Assembly: GCF_050948175.1 (NCBI RefSeq)
Contig: NC_135205.1
Span: 3,571,795-3,635,794, forward strand
DNA: 64,000 bases
DNA from: Xylocopa sonorina
Taxonomy: Eukaryota; Arthropoda; Insecta; Hymenoptera; Apidae
Direction of reading: 5' to 3'
The notes beneath the pieces are model-generated. The model had not been told where the DNA came from. It did no database searches and was given only the letters and a program-made list of their open reading frames with translations. The translations under genes were made by a program, and so were the position numbers. This document shows, one piece after another, positions 36,513 to 50,293 of this stretch (within the stretch, counting starts at the first letter, position 1; every line of letters starts with the position of its first letter).

Positions 36513-39500
36513 TCGCAGCAATCGCTCCGTATTCCGCTCGTCGATCGTTCCGACTAGATCCAAGCGGTGTCTCGTTGTCCGATCGCGTACGAGCCGTGCC
36601 TACTACGGAAATTAAACGCAGATATCCATCTGGCGCGTTTAATATCGCGAGGCGTGCCGGAGCAGGAAGTTGCGGACACCGCTCGCCTTTCTGCCCCCGT
36701 ATCGCGCGCGTACACCGCGTAGCCGGTGTACAACGTCGAGGTTAACGAAAGCGTGTAACGAGCGGCGGATTTCACGTGCGTGCGCCCCCGTCGGATGAAA
36801 CGCGCTCCGTTTTCGATACAATTTCGGTCAACCAATGGTGACGACGATGGCAACACGCGCGGAACGGCTGGCCAGGCCACTTGGCCACGATTTTTCGCAA
36901 CGGGTGGTACAAACCACCCCTTCCAACCATTCAAAACCCGCCAGCGAAATGCACAATCTCCTCAAATTTCATTATCGACGCAATAATGCGGCCTTAATTC
37001 GCCTCGGATCAGGCCCCGTTGCTCTCTTGCGCCTGTGACGCGGTTCGCTGCTTCCGTTTCGTGTTCAATGGCACCCCGGGACGTCCCTGGGGACGCCCAG
37101 TGCGGTTCACGCGCGACGCTGCTTCCAGAGGGGCCCACGCCAGCCCCCTTTTCGCTGTCGTCTTTTTCCTCACGTTTTTTTTTTCTCTCCTTTTTTTTTT
37201 CTCTGTCTCTCGTTCCGAGTACCAGTTTTTCGTAGCGATAGCTGACGAAACGCGTTGCTCGAGAGCGGTTTTGATTAACGACGGACCGATGGGACTGGAC
37301 GCAGTGGCGATCAGACGTAGCCACGTATCGCTATTACAAATTTAGGCTATTACAAATTTTATATTCGTTTCAATTCACCCGTTCGCCCGTAGGAATGTTC
37401 TTCGTGTACGTTATTGCCCGTCAAACGGTGTGAATTTATCGGCCTGTTACTCGCGCGGCGTTGGTCACTCGGAAACGTCGGCTAATGGGCATCAATTACA
37501 GCCGGATTATCCTCGTTTCGGGAATACGGGCATCGAGCTGGCCGTCGGAAATAACGCGGTCGATTTGTATGCACGCTCGCTCGTTAGACGTTTCACGGAA
37601 TCATTTAGGCGGTCGTGTATGTAGGTTAGAGACGTCGAAGACCGTGTCCCCGGTCGGTCCATTGCCCGACACCGGGTTAATTTCGCCCGTTCATTTCTCA
37701 GAACCGCTACCAACAGAACAAGAGCCAACTCGAGGGAAACCTAGCCCACGTCCCTCTCGACGGAACGATCTAGGAATCTTTTAATTTATGCGGTTACAGA
37801 TCTCAGCCAGGGTAGACGTTTCGCGTGCGCCTCGAAAGAGGACCACTTTTAACTCTCACAATGGGGACAGAGAACTGTGAAATCGTTTGAGAAAAGTCTG
37901 AAGAATCCTCTGGGTTCGTAGCTATTTAGGGGCACGCTGGTATTCCAGTCAGCTGCTTTCCTCGCAAATCCAGCCGGGTCCACGGTTGGAGGAGCGTAAG
38001 GGATGAGATTGGAGGAGGGCCGTTTTGCCGTTTTAAATCGATTTAGCCAGGAGTTCTTGCAGGCCAGGTAAAGGCTCGTTCTCAGGTTCGTTCGACTGCG
38101 CTGGTCGCGTTTATCTGGCCATCGCGGCTTCGAGGCGGCTGAAACCAGCAACCGCCAAGGGGCGAGGGAAAGAGGCCGTGGCTCTGGCCCCGTGTACTTC
38201 TGTACACAAACACGCTGTCCCGTGCTATCGCCGCGGAGATGTTTAATGTTTCGAACTGTTTGAGAATAATATTTACACGTAGCGCGCGCACGCACGCAGG
38301 ACCTTGGACGGCTGCTTCCGGTTTATGCCCGCGCGCGCGAAATCGTTCTTATCGTTTCGAGCACATTTTCCAAATACCCAGTCGTTGCTCGCTCCCGCGC
38401 ACGTGCCTCGTCGAGGCTCTCGTGACTTTCCACGCTAATCGCTCGTACGTCTCGCCATTCGCCTGTGATATCGGCTTCGACGATGCTCGTCGATTCAGTG
38501 CTGCGTTCAATCCACTACGAAGGGGGAGAAGAAATATTTTTGTTACAAATGTGCTTCTAATTAGCAGTAACTTGTATGACGATGAGGTACCAATTGGAAA
38601 TTTAATTCGAATTTGCGTTGAAAGGAGTACGATCAGCGTGTTAATTAAAGAGAGAGAGAGAAATGGCGTTTTTATTTTGTTGTCGAATAATTCTATCGAT
38701 TATTTTATAATCGTATAGCGCCCGCTATTTACTAGAAACTCTTCGTGCTCGTTTACAATCGAATATCGAGCGCGAACGAGGGAAACATAGTCCATTGATT
38801 CCGCGAAAGAGCCTGGTCGCTCGAAACGCACGCGGAAGGAATATCAAGGAGCGTTCCCAACAACGGATCGCCTGGCGAAACGTGTACGTCACCTACATGC
38901 GTGCAAGCAACCTTCACCTACGAAGCAGGCCGCACGCGAGGTAATGATCGCGCGGTGCAATTACCCGGCGTGACTTGCATTCTGCACCCTCCGCGCCACG
39001 ATGACCCGCTGCACCTACCGCCCTCCCGTCGTTCCTCGATTTCTTTCGTCGTGCCCGTCGACGACGCTCGAACAACGGCCCGCCCTTTCGTTTTGAGCGT
39101 GAATTTTCACAGCCAACAACGCGCGCGCACACAAACAGGCACACATCGATCTCCCCTGCCGTCAGATCGATCAACATTCCGGCTCGGATCGAGCCGCGAA
39201 TTCGTGTCACGTGCACCAGCTGGCTTCAATGGACTATTCGCTCGATTTTATTGTTGGCTCTCGTTCTTCCACGATGGGTTTACGGTGCTTGACGAACGAT
39301 TACGTAATGGAATGATTTACGCGCCGAGCGATCCGACTGTTTCGGTTATCACGCTCGTCTCGATCGATCGTAAATCCCCGGACGCCGCGCTCGTGAATAA
39401 AATCTTGGCACCCCCGGACGAACTTTCGCCGCGATGCGCGCGTCCTGCCCGCAGCGAGCCTCTAAATCACGACGCAGGTGTACCAGCTCGTGTTCGACAG

Positions 39501-41680
39501 GATCTCGGATCGGGATTAGCCGCGATGATGGCCGTGGACCCGAAATAGCGGTCGCGTGACACAACGGCGGGGGCGAGAGTCGTCCGCGTCGAAGAAGGAA
39601 GGACGAGGCAGGGTTAAGAGACGTCACTGGGTGCTTACACCCGAGAAAACGAGCCCTCGTAAAGTTTATCGCCGTGGCAGGAGCGAGAGGGCCACGCGAA
39701 CCAAGCTGAGAGGACTCTCTCCTCGCTGGATTGTCAAAATAGCCGATCTTTATGTCGCTTTTATAGCCGTTCGCTTCGCGCGGTCGTTACGAGCGTGAAA
39801 TCCAACCTCTTCCGGGGGACGACAGAGGCTGGCGAGCCTCGTCGACTTTTCCGTGAGCGTCGCTTGGCCAGGGACAGCCGGAGGTAGTCGAAGGCGCGTC
39901 GCCTGGGCCCTCTGCCCTCGTCGGGACGCTCGCAGGGGTGTCCTTTGAAACACATGGCGAGCAAACGACCGTCCAAGAGAAAGACTTTCACCCCACGGGG
40001 GGCCCACGTGGCTTTTCACCGGCTCGCCGTCCCTGCACCCCGTTTAGCCAACGGTGTTCGGTTACCAGCGCAGCCCCTCTGCGAGAGAGGGCTGGAAAAT
40101 ATTCCTGGGGCCCTCCTGGAACAATATACAGAATTTCCTCGAGGGACGCGGCTTGCGGCTAATTAAGACGATTCCGGGTAAAAGTTTCGCTGGAGACGCA
40201 TAGAACCGTGGACTCTTCTTGGCGGCTTGGGACGAGCTCGAATGGTCGAGGGGTTGCTTCTCGAGTACCGATTATCGCGGGCGTTGATCGGTTCGGCTTG
40301 ACGGACGAGAGGGTTTCCAGGAAATCGTCGCATTCTCGCTTTCTTTTCTCCGTGGGAAAGGGAAATTTGAATTTTTCGAGCAACAGGGTCGACTATAAAT
40401 ATTTATTAAGGCGAAAGATGTTGCGATTTGGTTCGTTGAAAAATGTATCTGTTTGAGAATATAAAGATCGATGTATCGTTTAGGAAATTCGACGCGAGAA
40501 TCGTTATTCCAAGGATTATTCCGTTGTGGATGTTCGAACATGCTTAGAGAGCGTGTTCCTAAAACACAGTACGGCTTTCCTCAAACAAATCCAGCGGTTG
40601 AACAGGGGAGTCGCGTGGCGAACCTACAATTATTACACGCGGCTCCTTTCAGGCCACAGGGCTGGACCATAAAAAATCCTGTCTGCGGTGTAGCGCGCTA
40701 TCGTAGCGGTGGCCGGAAACGTTCTAATTTCCGACAAACAGCACCACTTTTTCCCGCGTCCCTTCCTCACGGCCAGTATCGCCTCGTTGTGCAGGTTTTT
40801 GTCGTCCCGAGGACGACCTACTACCTGTTATTATCGCGTGTCGGTCCACCGGTGAGAACCATAAAGCTGTCGTCCAACGCGGACGGCTGTCGTTCGCCAC
40901 CCTAAAAGGTACGAACACGAACGCTTTGTGTTTAGAAATTCCTCTAAGATATTGGAGTTATCTCCAAGGAACCCTGAAAAGCTGCTGTTGCAACTCTGAA
41001 TCTCTCTCTCTTTCTCTCTTTCGTAGAGTTGGAAAATCGTGTGATTCCATGTGACACACGCGCAGAGATGAATCTCGCAGGAGGGATCGAGACTTTCGCG
41101 ACACTTTCACCCGCCAGGAGGCGGAATCGCGTAAATTGACCGCGTCACTGGGCACGGTGAGAGGGCCCCTCTGCGTTCACATTCCACGGTTAATAGCGAC
41201 TCTCCGGTTTATCGTGGTTTCTCCTCGTAAAAGGCCGCACGCAGATTCGATGATCGACGCTGTTATCGCCGCCTCGGCTCGGAAGCGGCGATAACGCGAA
41301 CGTGGCGAAACGGCCGTTCGCGATCAGGTGGATCTCCGTCCACGGACAGGGTGGGCCCAGTCGTTTCCCTCGACAGCCGCTGAAACGGCGAGCACACCGG
41401 GCGTAGCCTCGCACGGGAGAGACTTAGGGAAGGCAGGTGTTCGCGACTTTCATTAGACTCTCCTCGCCTCCAAACGAGGGTATGAAATTATTTCGTTCGC
41501 AATGCTGCTGTTGTTTCTCTTCATCGACGCCCAGGCTACGTTTCCGGTGGATGTTGTTTTTACTTCGCGCTACTTCCGTCTACTCGAGCTACTACACACG
41601 TGCGACCATATTTCGTTGTGGGTTTCGTCTAGAATTTTTTGAGACCAGCCATACGACAGCTCGAGTCTCGATTTCAGATT
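36513..41680. other. Intron-like stretch, no exon recognised
   Basis: 37164-37200 is a pyrimidine/T-rich run. 38540-38720 is AT-rich with an AG tract at 38650. A 215-codon + frame at 38901-39548 is Arg/Pro/Ser-rich, and the opposite strand is open over part of it. 40980-41030 has a CT-rich patch. No known protein, RNA gene or mobile element was seen. Confidence 0.5.
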
Positions 41681-41823
41681 CGTTTCTCACTGGATTATCC
41701 AAGATTTCTTGTTACAATGATCGCGGTATTAAAAGTCAAATGGTTCGTTTCTACTCAACGTTTGTCATTCGGTTATTCAGGATTTTTTGCAACACAGTCA
41801 TCGCGATATTAAAAGTAAAATCT
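41681..41823. repeat. Diverged tandem duplication, period about 80 bp
   Basis: Two copies aligned by ATTAAAAGTCAAA at 41728 and ATTAAAAGTAAAA at 41808, with related CGTTTCTCACTGGATTATCC and CGTTTGTCATTCGGTTATTC upstream. Divergence is clearly greater than in the other duplications, so it is older or less conserved. Confidence 0.75.
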
Positions 41824-43620
41824 CGCGCGAAACGATCGTTCGAGACACCTCTTAAACGCGTTAAGAAGCGCCACTTTAGACAGGGGATGATCGTCAACCA
41901 CCTCGTGGTAATCGCAAGAAAAATTGCCCCAACATGTCGTCTCGTCCTGTGTATCTAACCAGTAAAGGGTCGGCTCAATTACTTCGATGAATCTTCAATT
42001 AGAGGGGCCCTCGCGGCAGTTTTACGTTTACAGCCGTCTCGAGGGTGGTTAATGCACGGTCGATAATAAAGATAGGCCCGCCGTGGCCGACGAATCGAAC
42101 GGCGACGATCGGTGCTCGATAGCGTAAAAATTCGGGAATGGACCGGCGAAAGGGATCGCATTAACGGGACCCTTGGCGAACGAGGGCCAACGTGGCGTGT
42201 TCCAACTGAAATCTCGATCGAAGCCCCTCTCGAGCGTCGCGCGTTCCCACCCTGAGAGCGGTCCCCGTCTCGAGGACCGCGTACGCTGTATCTTAACGAT
42301 GCAATTATGCATTCCTTCGTTCGCAGCTCGATCGTTCCGGGCTTAATTGTCGCGCGCATTAAACGCGCCACAGTTTTTTGCGGATTCCTCAAAGTTACGC
42401 GGGGGGAGCTGCGTTCACCCAGGCTCTATTGCGCCGCGTTGATCGTGCCTCCTCGAGCCGGGGTGGCTTTCGCAATGGACGACGCGTCGTCCATATTTGC
42501 GTCGAGCTCGTGGCTCGTTAAACTCGCGAGGACGATGTAAGAGTGACTCGAGCGAGGTAGAGGATCGAGCCTACGCGGTAATCGGGAATTAATTAAGGTT
42601 TATGTCGCGGTTGTGAGCGTTTATAACTGTCTGGAGGTGGGGCAGGTGTTTTATTCCTGGCGAGGGGCACGTGCCATCCTCGCTGTTCAACGGACTCTCC
42701 TTTTCTCTTTCTTTCTCTTCTTTTTCTTTCTCTGTCGTCGACTACGTTCCTCGTAGGCTGTTGCACGAACTCTTCTGTTAGTGCTGGACGTGAAATATTT
42801 CGAAAAATCGACCGACGAACCGTCGCGCTTCGTCGCGACGCAACAGGTTGACCGCGATATCGCGGCTGGTTCTGCCGCGTGGTTAAATTTATTAAGGGAA
42901 ACCGCTTCGTCGATTCGGATGGCGCGGCGACTCTTCCGATGGAGTTCACCTTCGTGTCGCAATCGCAATGAATCCTCAAGGATTGCCTCGATGTACAGGC
43001 CACGCGTTGCTCGTTTAACGAACGTCCAGCGAGAGGGGGTTGAAAAATGTTCGCAGTGTACGCTTTGACGAGATCGTTCGTAGAGCAGCGTTCAAAGTAC
43101 CGCCAGCGAATGATACACGGATGAGAGCAACGGTGTAAATATCCAGAGTAACGCGCAGCATCCGAGTTATCGCGAGAGTAATTCCTCTTGCTGAAGCGAG
43201 AAACTCGGTAGCGCGACGCGAGGCGAGCCGAGGCGCCTCGAGACCACGTTAGAACGCGGCCATAAACGTACCCCCGGCTAATATTGAGTTATGATACCGG
43301 ACGGTGTGTAGGTACACCCAATAAAATCTGAAATTCCGCCAGATAAGCGCTCGCGTTCGTTTTATCTAACATTTTTCCCTTGCCTCTCTGCTTTTTGTGC
43401 GTCGTTCTAACGCCAGTTCTCGAACCTCAAGCGATACCCGATCAGATAAAGGCGTTCAGAGAGAAAAATTAGACAATCAGAGGAGAAGAACCACGTGGTT
43501 CGTTTATGTAGGGTAGCGAGGATCTCGCTGACGCTCGTTGAACTTGCGCGATCTCTTATCAGGTCGCTGTCCTCTCTGCGAATACCAGTTGCGACAGCTT
43601 GTAATCCAAAGGTATATAAT
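41824..43620. other. Intron-like stretch with POU-like palindrome and GATA words
   Basis: ATGCAATTATGCAT at 42299-42312 is a palindrome with POU-type half-sites. AGATAAG (43341), TTATCTA (43362), CAGATAAA (43443) and CTTATC (43555) are GATA-type words within 220 bp. A CTTT-rich patch lies at 42700-42735. No exon was recognised. Confidence 0.45.
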
Positions 43621-43926
43621 CGCGAAATAATCCAAGTCTTTCATCCCTTCTTACTTCGTTTATTCATCGTCCACTAAATCTCTCCGACGAAGGGTTGATC
43701 TCGATTCATTTACAAAGATTCACACGCTTCGAATTGCTCGTGAAAGTAGTCGAACCTTAAAAATGTTGACAAAAAATCGCGAAATAATCCAAGCCTTTCA
43801 TCCCTTCTCACCTCGTTTATTCATCATCCACTAAATCTCTTCGACGATGAATTGATATCGCTTCATTTACGAAGATCCACGTGCTTCGAGTTGCTCGTGA
43901 AGCTACTCGAACCTCAAGAATGTACA
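43621..43926. repeat. Tandem duplication, period 157 bp
   Basis: CGCGAAATAATCCAAG begins copies at 43621 and 43778. Shared blocks are CTTTCATCCCTTCT, CACTAAATCTCT, GAATTGCTCGTGAA-like and CTCGAACCT. Substitutions are scattered and no frame is conserved. Confidence 0.95.
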
Positions 43927-44025
43927 CTAAAAGTCTCGCCAATTTTCGAGAGGTATCGATCGAACGCGATCGCGTTTCACGGGTAACCCGAAGAAATTGA
44001 CGAGGAAGACGGTCAGAGCTTGGCT

Positions 44026-44049
44026 CGAGGAGGAGGAGGAGGAGGAGGT
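44026..44049. repeat. (GAG)n trinucleotide microsatellite
   Basis: Eight GAG units, pure purine on +. Confidence 0.9.
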
Positions 44050-44429
44050 GGAATTAAAGGGGCAACGGGGAAAGAGTAAAAGGAACGGGTTGGCGAGTCG
44101 CGGGAGCGTAACTGGTATTCTCGGTTAAGTGGGAATGGGCGATGGTTCGTTAGGCAGAGCAGTTTTTCAGGGCTGGCTCCGAGGAGTTTTTCAAGGCAGC
44201 TGCAGGGCGAGAAGGAGGACGACGAGGCGAAAGGGGCACCTCCTGCACGCCGGTCCTCTTCCTCTCGCCCTCTCGCTCTCTCCCTTTCCTCGTCCGTCCA
44301 GAGGGTCGACATATGGACGCACACGAAGGACGCCTCCTCTGGCGTGCACGCGAAAAAGGCCTCGGGAGTCGTCTTCGAGATTCGCTTCCCTCGTTAAAGC
44401 GACCAGGGACTTTGCATACCGCTCTGCGC

Positions 44430-44451
44430 ACGCCGCGCCGCGCCGCGCCGC
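44430..44451. repeat. (CGCCG)4 pentanucleotide tandem repeat
   Basis: Four units of CGCCG. It is entirely C and G, an unusual composition for an insect intron. Confidence 0.85.
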
Positions 44452-47400
44452 TTCCACGTTCCTCTTCGTTATGAAACGGTGCTGGACTCGTTCGTCCCGG
44501 GCTAGACCCGGCTCCTCGGTTAATAGAAATTCCGCGATTAACGATCGCAGATCGGGAATGACCGCCTCGATTAACTCGAGCAACTCTTCCGCTATCATTA
44601 AAATTGCTGGTAGGACAGTTACGTTTATCGAAGGCGAAATCGATCGGCGGATCGGTGTATCGGGACGGCGAGATTCTTAATTCAACGATATCCACCGCGG
44701 ATCTCCTTGTTACCCAGTGAATAAATTAAACACCCAGCCAACAGGTTTGCAACAGTATCGGGGCGGTTAACTGGTTATTTAATAATTAGAGCAATTTTCA
44801 TAAATACGACTTTAATTGAGAGATCGTTATCAGCGAAGTGACTGCTGATAGGTTGTAACTCTCACGGTCAGGTGGAAATATCCATATAGGACGTGTGTTC
44901 GTGTGCACTGTGTCCACGTGTCCTCGTTCGAGACACGTTCTACCCCTATCGACGCGCGTTCACGCCTTTCACGCTCCAAATCCAAATTTGTCCGTTTCGA
45001 TCGCGATCTTCGATCGTTTCTCTTCGAACAACGACGCAGAAAGTGAAATCGTACGAATACATTGTCGAGCTGAACTCGAAAGGGAAACGGAGTACGGTGC
45101 CACGGTGTTCGTCGACGACTAACGTTGGATCAATCTCGCGAAACGAACGGACACGGATATCACGGACAACCCACTTCTGGGTCTGTTATTATTGCAATTG
45201 CCGCGCGTGTAAAATCGCGTGTGGAAAATGAACGTAACGCGCCGCGAGGGGGTGGCCGCGGCTTTGACGCGCGCGCGTGTCACTTACACGTTCGACCATT
45301 CCAGCGTTTAAAGCACTCGGTCCGCCGGTTCAAACCCCGATCGTTGCGTTAGCTGGTAAGTCGTTTCAGTAATCCTGCGGTTAACGTATTGCGTAATGCC
45401 CTGGTTCGATAATTTCACCGTAGAACGGTGGAATTGATGGTGGTTGAAGGAAATAACGGAACGTCTAGCGTTTCGAGCGGTTTATTCGCGGTTCGCGTCG
45501 GTTCGAAGGGCGGGTAATCCTTCAAAAAACTGCCAAGAATAGAAATCACTATATCACCTGTTTATAAATTAAAATACATCTCTTTTGCCTTCAACTAAAC
45601 AACTTCCAAGTTCTCTCGAATGTACTTAATAATTACAGTAACTGAAACAATCGAGAAACAGTTCGACAGATTAAAATTCTTACAGACAGACACAGGTGTG
45701 AAATAGATCGCTCGACTAATCGAATATAGTTCGATCAAAGGGGAGGAATTTTCAGAGCAGGATTCGCGTGATTCGATCGAGCGGAACTTGCGGTCGAACG
45801 CGATCGTTGATTCGCCAGCGTTTATTAAATCGCGTCGACAAAGAGGGGGATCGTAAACGATTCTTCGCGGCGGTTTACGAGACTTTCTAAGGAAAGGTAC
45901 GGGGGGGAGGCATTAGAAACCGTCTGGCCGAGTTTACGAGCCCTTTACGAACGATCCGCGTCTCGTTGCGAAATAAGAGATCGTTCGCTCTCGCGGTTAT
46001 CCGTGCCATGGGACGACAGGGAACAAATGGTTAGCTGGTGCTCGCGATGATTGTCTAGCATCGATGAGAGGGACCACGTTCACCACCACACTTTATTCAA
46101 TCTTCCACAGTGTTCAAATTCCCAAGCAAGATACAATAAAATCTCAACATCGAGATTCTACGTTCTTGGCCATTTTACCACGCTGTTAGATGTCTCTCCT
46201 CTGTAGTAGTCCCCAATAACGATCAACGCAAGTCTAAAGAGACGAGCGATCCACGGTGCAGAGTTCTCGACGAAGAGGATCGAAAAGTTTCGAGGAACCT
46301 TGGGTAACCAGCTTACGTCTAGCCAGGCAGAGTCGCGGGCGAAGCGTCAAGGTGGTGCACGTGTCGAGAAGCGCTAAGCGGGTCGAGCGTGTCATTATAT
46401 CGTCATTAAATCGGCGCGCGGTTCTTGATGCGTCTGTTTTCAGGTAACGACCTGGCTCGTTCGACTAGCCGGCAGGGAAAAGCGCGCGCAGTTGCGGAAG
46501 TAGCGTCGCGAGTGGATGCCACGCACACGCGGAAGGTGAACCGCGGCGGCCCCTCGATTGAGGTTAATGCAACGAACGGAGGAAAAGCGCGGTTCGGTTA
46601 GCTCCGGGTGGCGCACGAGCTGAAACGAGGGACGAACGCGTCCTATTCCTCGTTCGAATAAACCGTGGACGCGTTCGACTCTGCTCGCGCGAGAAATTTT
46701 ACGCGACACTTTCTTTTTACGCCCTCTTAACGGCCGCTAACTTCCACCGCGGGCGTTCGTTTGTTTTCTGCTTGTTACACCCGGGGCCCTCGTAATTCTC
46801 CGTCCAGTTGCTCGCCACGAGGTTTTATCGCCCCAGGTAAGGGAATATTTTCCGTGGGCCCCGCGTTGGCCAACCGAAACGCGGCGCGAACAACCCATCC
46901 GGCGATAAAAGGCACCGGCGAACACAGGGCGCATCGAAATCGGCGACTCGAAGGTTTTATATCATACGACCGTCGCTGTTCGCTCGATAAGAATTCACTA
47001 ATATCACCGTTGATTTACAGCGACGTTAACCGCGGATAACATTGACACGACAGCGATTCGAGGGGACACCGTGTGTGCCGCGATCTGTGTACTACTTTGA
47101 CCTATACTACTTGTATTTTGATGACACCTCGCAGTTCTAGCGTCCTCTCCCTCTTTCTCTAGCTCGTTAGTCTTAATTAGAAAGGCACGGAGAGTTATTA
47201 TGTCGGTTGATATTTGTGTTCGACACGCGTAGCCCTGAAGAAGTCGGTCACAACATTCGCGAAAGGTTACGGAACGATCCATCCTCGTTTGCATCAGCAA
47301 TGATACCTGGCACATGAGTAGAAAAATCGCGAATAAACCGTTGCGTGTCATTTTATTCTTCTAGAGGAGGGTGTCAAACGCGGAAATGGAGGCGATAGAG

Positions 47401-48110
47401 CCACCAACGAGTGTACGCTTACCATTAAGAGGAGATTCGGTTCCCTCGTCGCGACTCAGCGTGTCCTCTGTACAGTTAACGACGAAATAAGACGGACGGA
47501 CGGTGGAGAGGGGTAGAAACGGCTAGTAGGGCCATCGTGGAAGATAAGAATGCCGTCGAGCAGCGCGATTTCCAGCCCCGGTTTCAAATCGCCTCGAAAG
47601 CGGCGCGCGCGCCTTTGACTCTTTTTTAATTGCGCGCGTCGCTCGATCGAGAGCGGCGAACTAACGTTCTCCAGGGCGCCTTAATGAGAGGGAATGCTAA
47701 AACGGGCGCGGAACCGGGGCCATTTAGCGGGCAAAAATTGCGGAATATACCCTGGCGAGGGACCTCCCTTTCGCGCGCGGATCGCGCTCGAAAGATACCT
47801 TCGAAACGGCGTTAATGTCCCGCCAGTTCGCCTCTCCCTTTTTCTCGTATCGGTTCTTGGCCCGCGTCCCTCTTCGTTCCTCGCCGTTCGCCACGTACCG
47901 GCGTTTAAAGCGAGAGAGGAGAGGAGGGGGCCACGGGAGAAAAAGAAGAACGAGACGAGACCACGAAGAGTACCGGTGATAAGCGTTTTAAAGAAGTCCC
48001 AGAACCGCCGCCGTGTCCTCTGAGAGGATATTAACGCTCTTGTGACCGCCCACGTATTACTGGCCCACAGATACGCGCGGGTCGCCACCCCTTCATCTTC
48101 TTTCCGTTCT

Positions 48111-48608
48111 TTAATTAATCGAAATTAACGATTTACGATTACCATTGTTGAAGCAACATTTCGTAGGATGACGATTCTTCTGTTGAACTTGATTTACTCG
48201 TAATTTTACCATTGCTTAGGAGTTCCTGAAATATCAAATTTCAGCTTCGTTTCATTCGCTCGTTCACTGATTAACCGTAATCCTAATTAAGTACTGATCT
48301 CTCTCTATTGAAGGTTTACAACATCTAAAATTGTCGAGAGAATTGTGAAACGAGTAATTAATCGCAATTAATGATTTACGATTACCATTGTTGAAGCAAC
48401 ATTTCGTAGGATGACGATTCTTCTGTTGAACTTGATTTACTCGTAATTTTGCCATTGCTTAGGAGTTCCTGAAATATCAAATTTCAGCTTCGTTTCATTC
48501 GCTCGTTCTCTGATTAACCTTAATCGTAATTAAGTACCCATCACTCTCTACTGAAAGTTTACAACATTGTACAATTGTCGAGAGAATCGTGAAACGAATA
48601 GGTAATTC
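48111..48608. repeat. Tandem duplication, period 243 bp
   Basis: GATTTACGATTACCATTG occurs at 48130 and 48373. The copies are almost identical through TGAAGCAACATTTCGTAGG, GACGATTCTTCTGTTG, GAACTTGATTTACTCG and GAAATATCAAATTTCAGC, and diverge slightly towards the end. It is the longest unit in the window and AT-rich relative to its flanks. Confidence 0.95.
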
Positions 48609-49874
48609 CAATTCTGCTCGTCTTCGCTGAATATTTCACCGCTGTTCCTCATTTAAATTTCATCCAGCTGGGGTTAAAAATTAATCAACTCTCCCAGTAC
48701 CAACAAACACCGAACAGGGTCACTCTCGACTGTCTATTTTTCAGCAGTCGCGTCAGAAATTCTCACTGAGAACCTTACCACGCGAGAGTCATCCCGCCCC
48801 CGTTTTCTCCGACGCGATCCTCGTCGCAGCCTCGTTTCGCACGCGTCTAACCCAGTGACCAACAGACAGGCAAACAGCTTTGCAATAATTGAACGTGCAG
48901 CGTGAAGGGAGATACAGAGGGACAGAGACAGAGAGAACGTGTGCCCGCGGCAGCAACGAGAGCCGAGACGGAATTGGGGGACGCGTAGACGGTTGGGCGG
49001 ATGCGTCGAGTAATGTGCTTCCGGTTATTGAACGCCGTCTGAAGGCTGAAGGGAATTTCGTAGTTCCGCTGCGCGCTCGCCCGCGCCGCAGATTCCTCTG
49101 ACGGGCACCTGGAGCCCTCTCGACCGTCGGGAAACGCGTTGCCCGTGTCCTGGACGCCGTCCTGATTAAACAGTACCGACGACGGAAACATCTGCCCTGC
49201 GAGCGTGCTCGATTTTCGTGCCGCACGCTTGGGGGACCGAGCGGAGCGTCTCGTTCGTTCGCTCGAGCCGCGTACAAGAGGAACAGAAATTTCCTCGTTA
49301 ACCGTGACAGCTCGTTTTCGTTAGCGTTGCTTTCTCGTAGAATTCACGGTTTGTTTGTTGCGTAGCTGCTGGCACGAGCAAAGGTACACGTGTAGAGTCC
49401 AGTTGGGAGAGCGCGGTGGGAATCGCGGTTAGGCGAGAGGGAAAAAAAGGTAAGAGGGCCTGCTGTGGAGGGACGCGAATCGGGGAGCGGCGAGACGGCA
49501 ATAAAGCGACGCGCGCGGTTTATCAAACCGAGTGTTTGCTCAATAATAAAAGCCACCGGCTGCGGTGTTGTAACGCGGCGAGCCGAATTATCGGCGTGTC
49601 GTAACAATTGCTGCGGGCTGATCCCGTGGAATTTTACCGCGGTGCATCCTCTGTCCGCGCGCGGTTCGCAGTTCGCTCAGAAAACGAACGGTGAAATGTA
49701 AATTTTATTATTCTAACTAGGATTCTTCTTCGAGACGCCTTTATTGTTCGCCGCTCGCCTGAACGATTCTCCTTTAAATTCATGGAACAGAATTATTTGT
49801 CCATTCCAACGGATTAGATTCTTTGTAAACTGACGAGGAATTTTCATTTCACTTTTGTTTTCGTGATAAAAGAA

Positions 49875-49896
49875 AAAGAGAGAGAGAGAGAGAGAG
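49875..49896. repeat. (AG)11 microsatellite
   Basis: Uninterrupted AG dinucleotides after AAAAAG. Confidence 0.95.
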
Positions 49897-50293
49897 CAGT
49901 GGTATTTTTTTCGAGAATCTCTGAAAGGAAGGCTGAACTCTCGCGAAGCGATAAAGGAAACGCACGGATTGTTTTTTCCCCGCGAATTACCGCAATCCAG
50001 CTTAAAGCACACGTATACAAGAAGAATTCTAATTACGGTCCGTAAAAGGGTAGTTAAATTTATCGAACGAAAGAACCGTTTCGTGCAATGCGTTCGATGC
50101 ATTTCCTGTTCGCGTCCGTGTGAAACGGCCAGTCATAAGTAAGCGGCTAGCCCATCGTCGCCCAATAAAAGCCGCGGCGGACCGTTGGTAATCCATAAAA
50201 TCGACGTTACATCGTTCCTAAGGCGAGGTTAGTTCGCCGATAGAGAGGCCCTTGTTCCACGGCTTTACGTCGTTGTAAACACGAGAGGCGACC

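Larger units (their letters stand above)
43927..48110. other. Intron-like stretch, no exon recognised
   Basis: Contains a (GAG)n tract (44026-44049) and a (CGCCG)n tract (44430-44451). 44740-44860 is an AT-rich island (TTATTTAATAATTAGAGC) within GC-rich DNA. 44150-44695 is open on both strands because it is CpG-rich. A tRNA B-box look-alike at 45327 lacks a partner A box. Confidence 0.5.

Noticed and set aside
38901..39548. 215-codon + frame
   Set aside because: Low-complexity Arg/Pro/Ser/Thr text in CpG-dense DNA with the opposite strand also open; no domain.
45327..45337. GGTTCAAACCC, a tRNA B-box look-alike
   Set aside because: No A box at the right distance upstream, no cloverleaf stems and no T-run terminator nearby.
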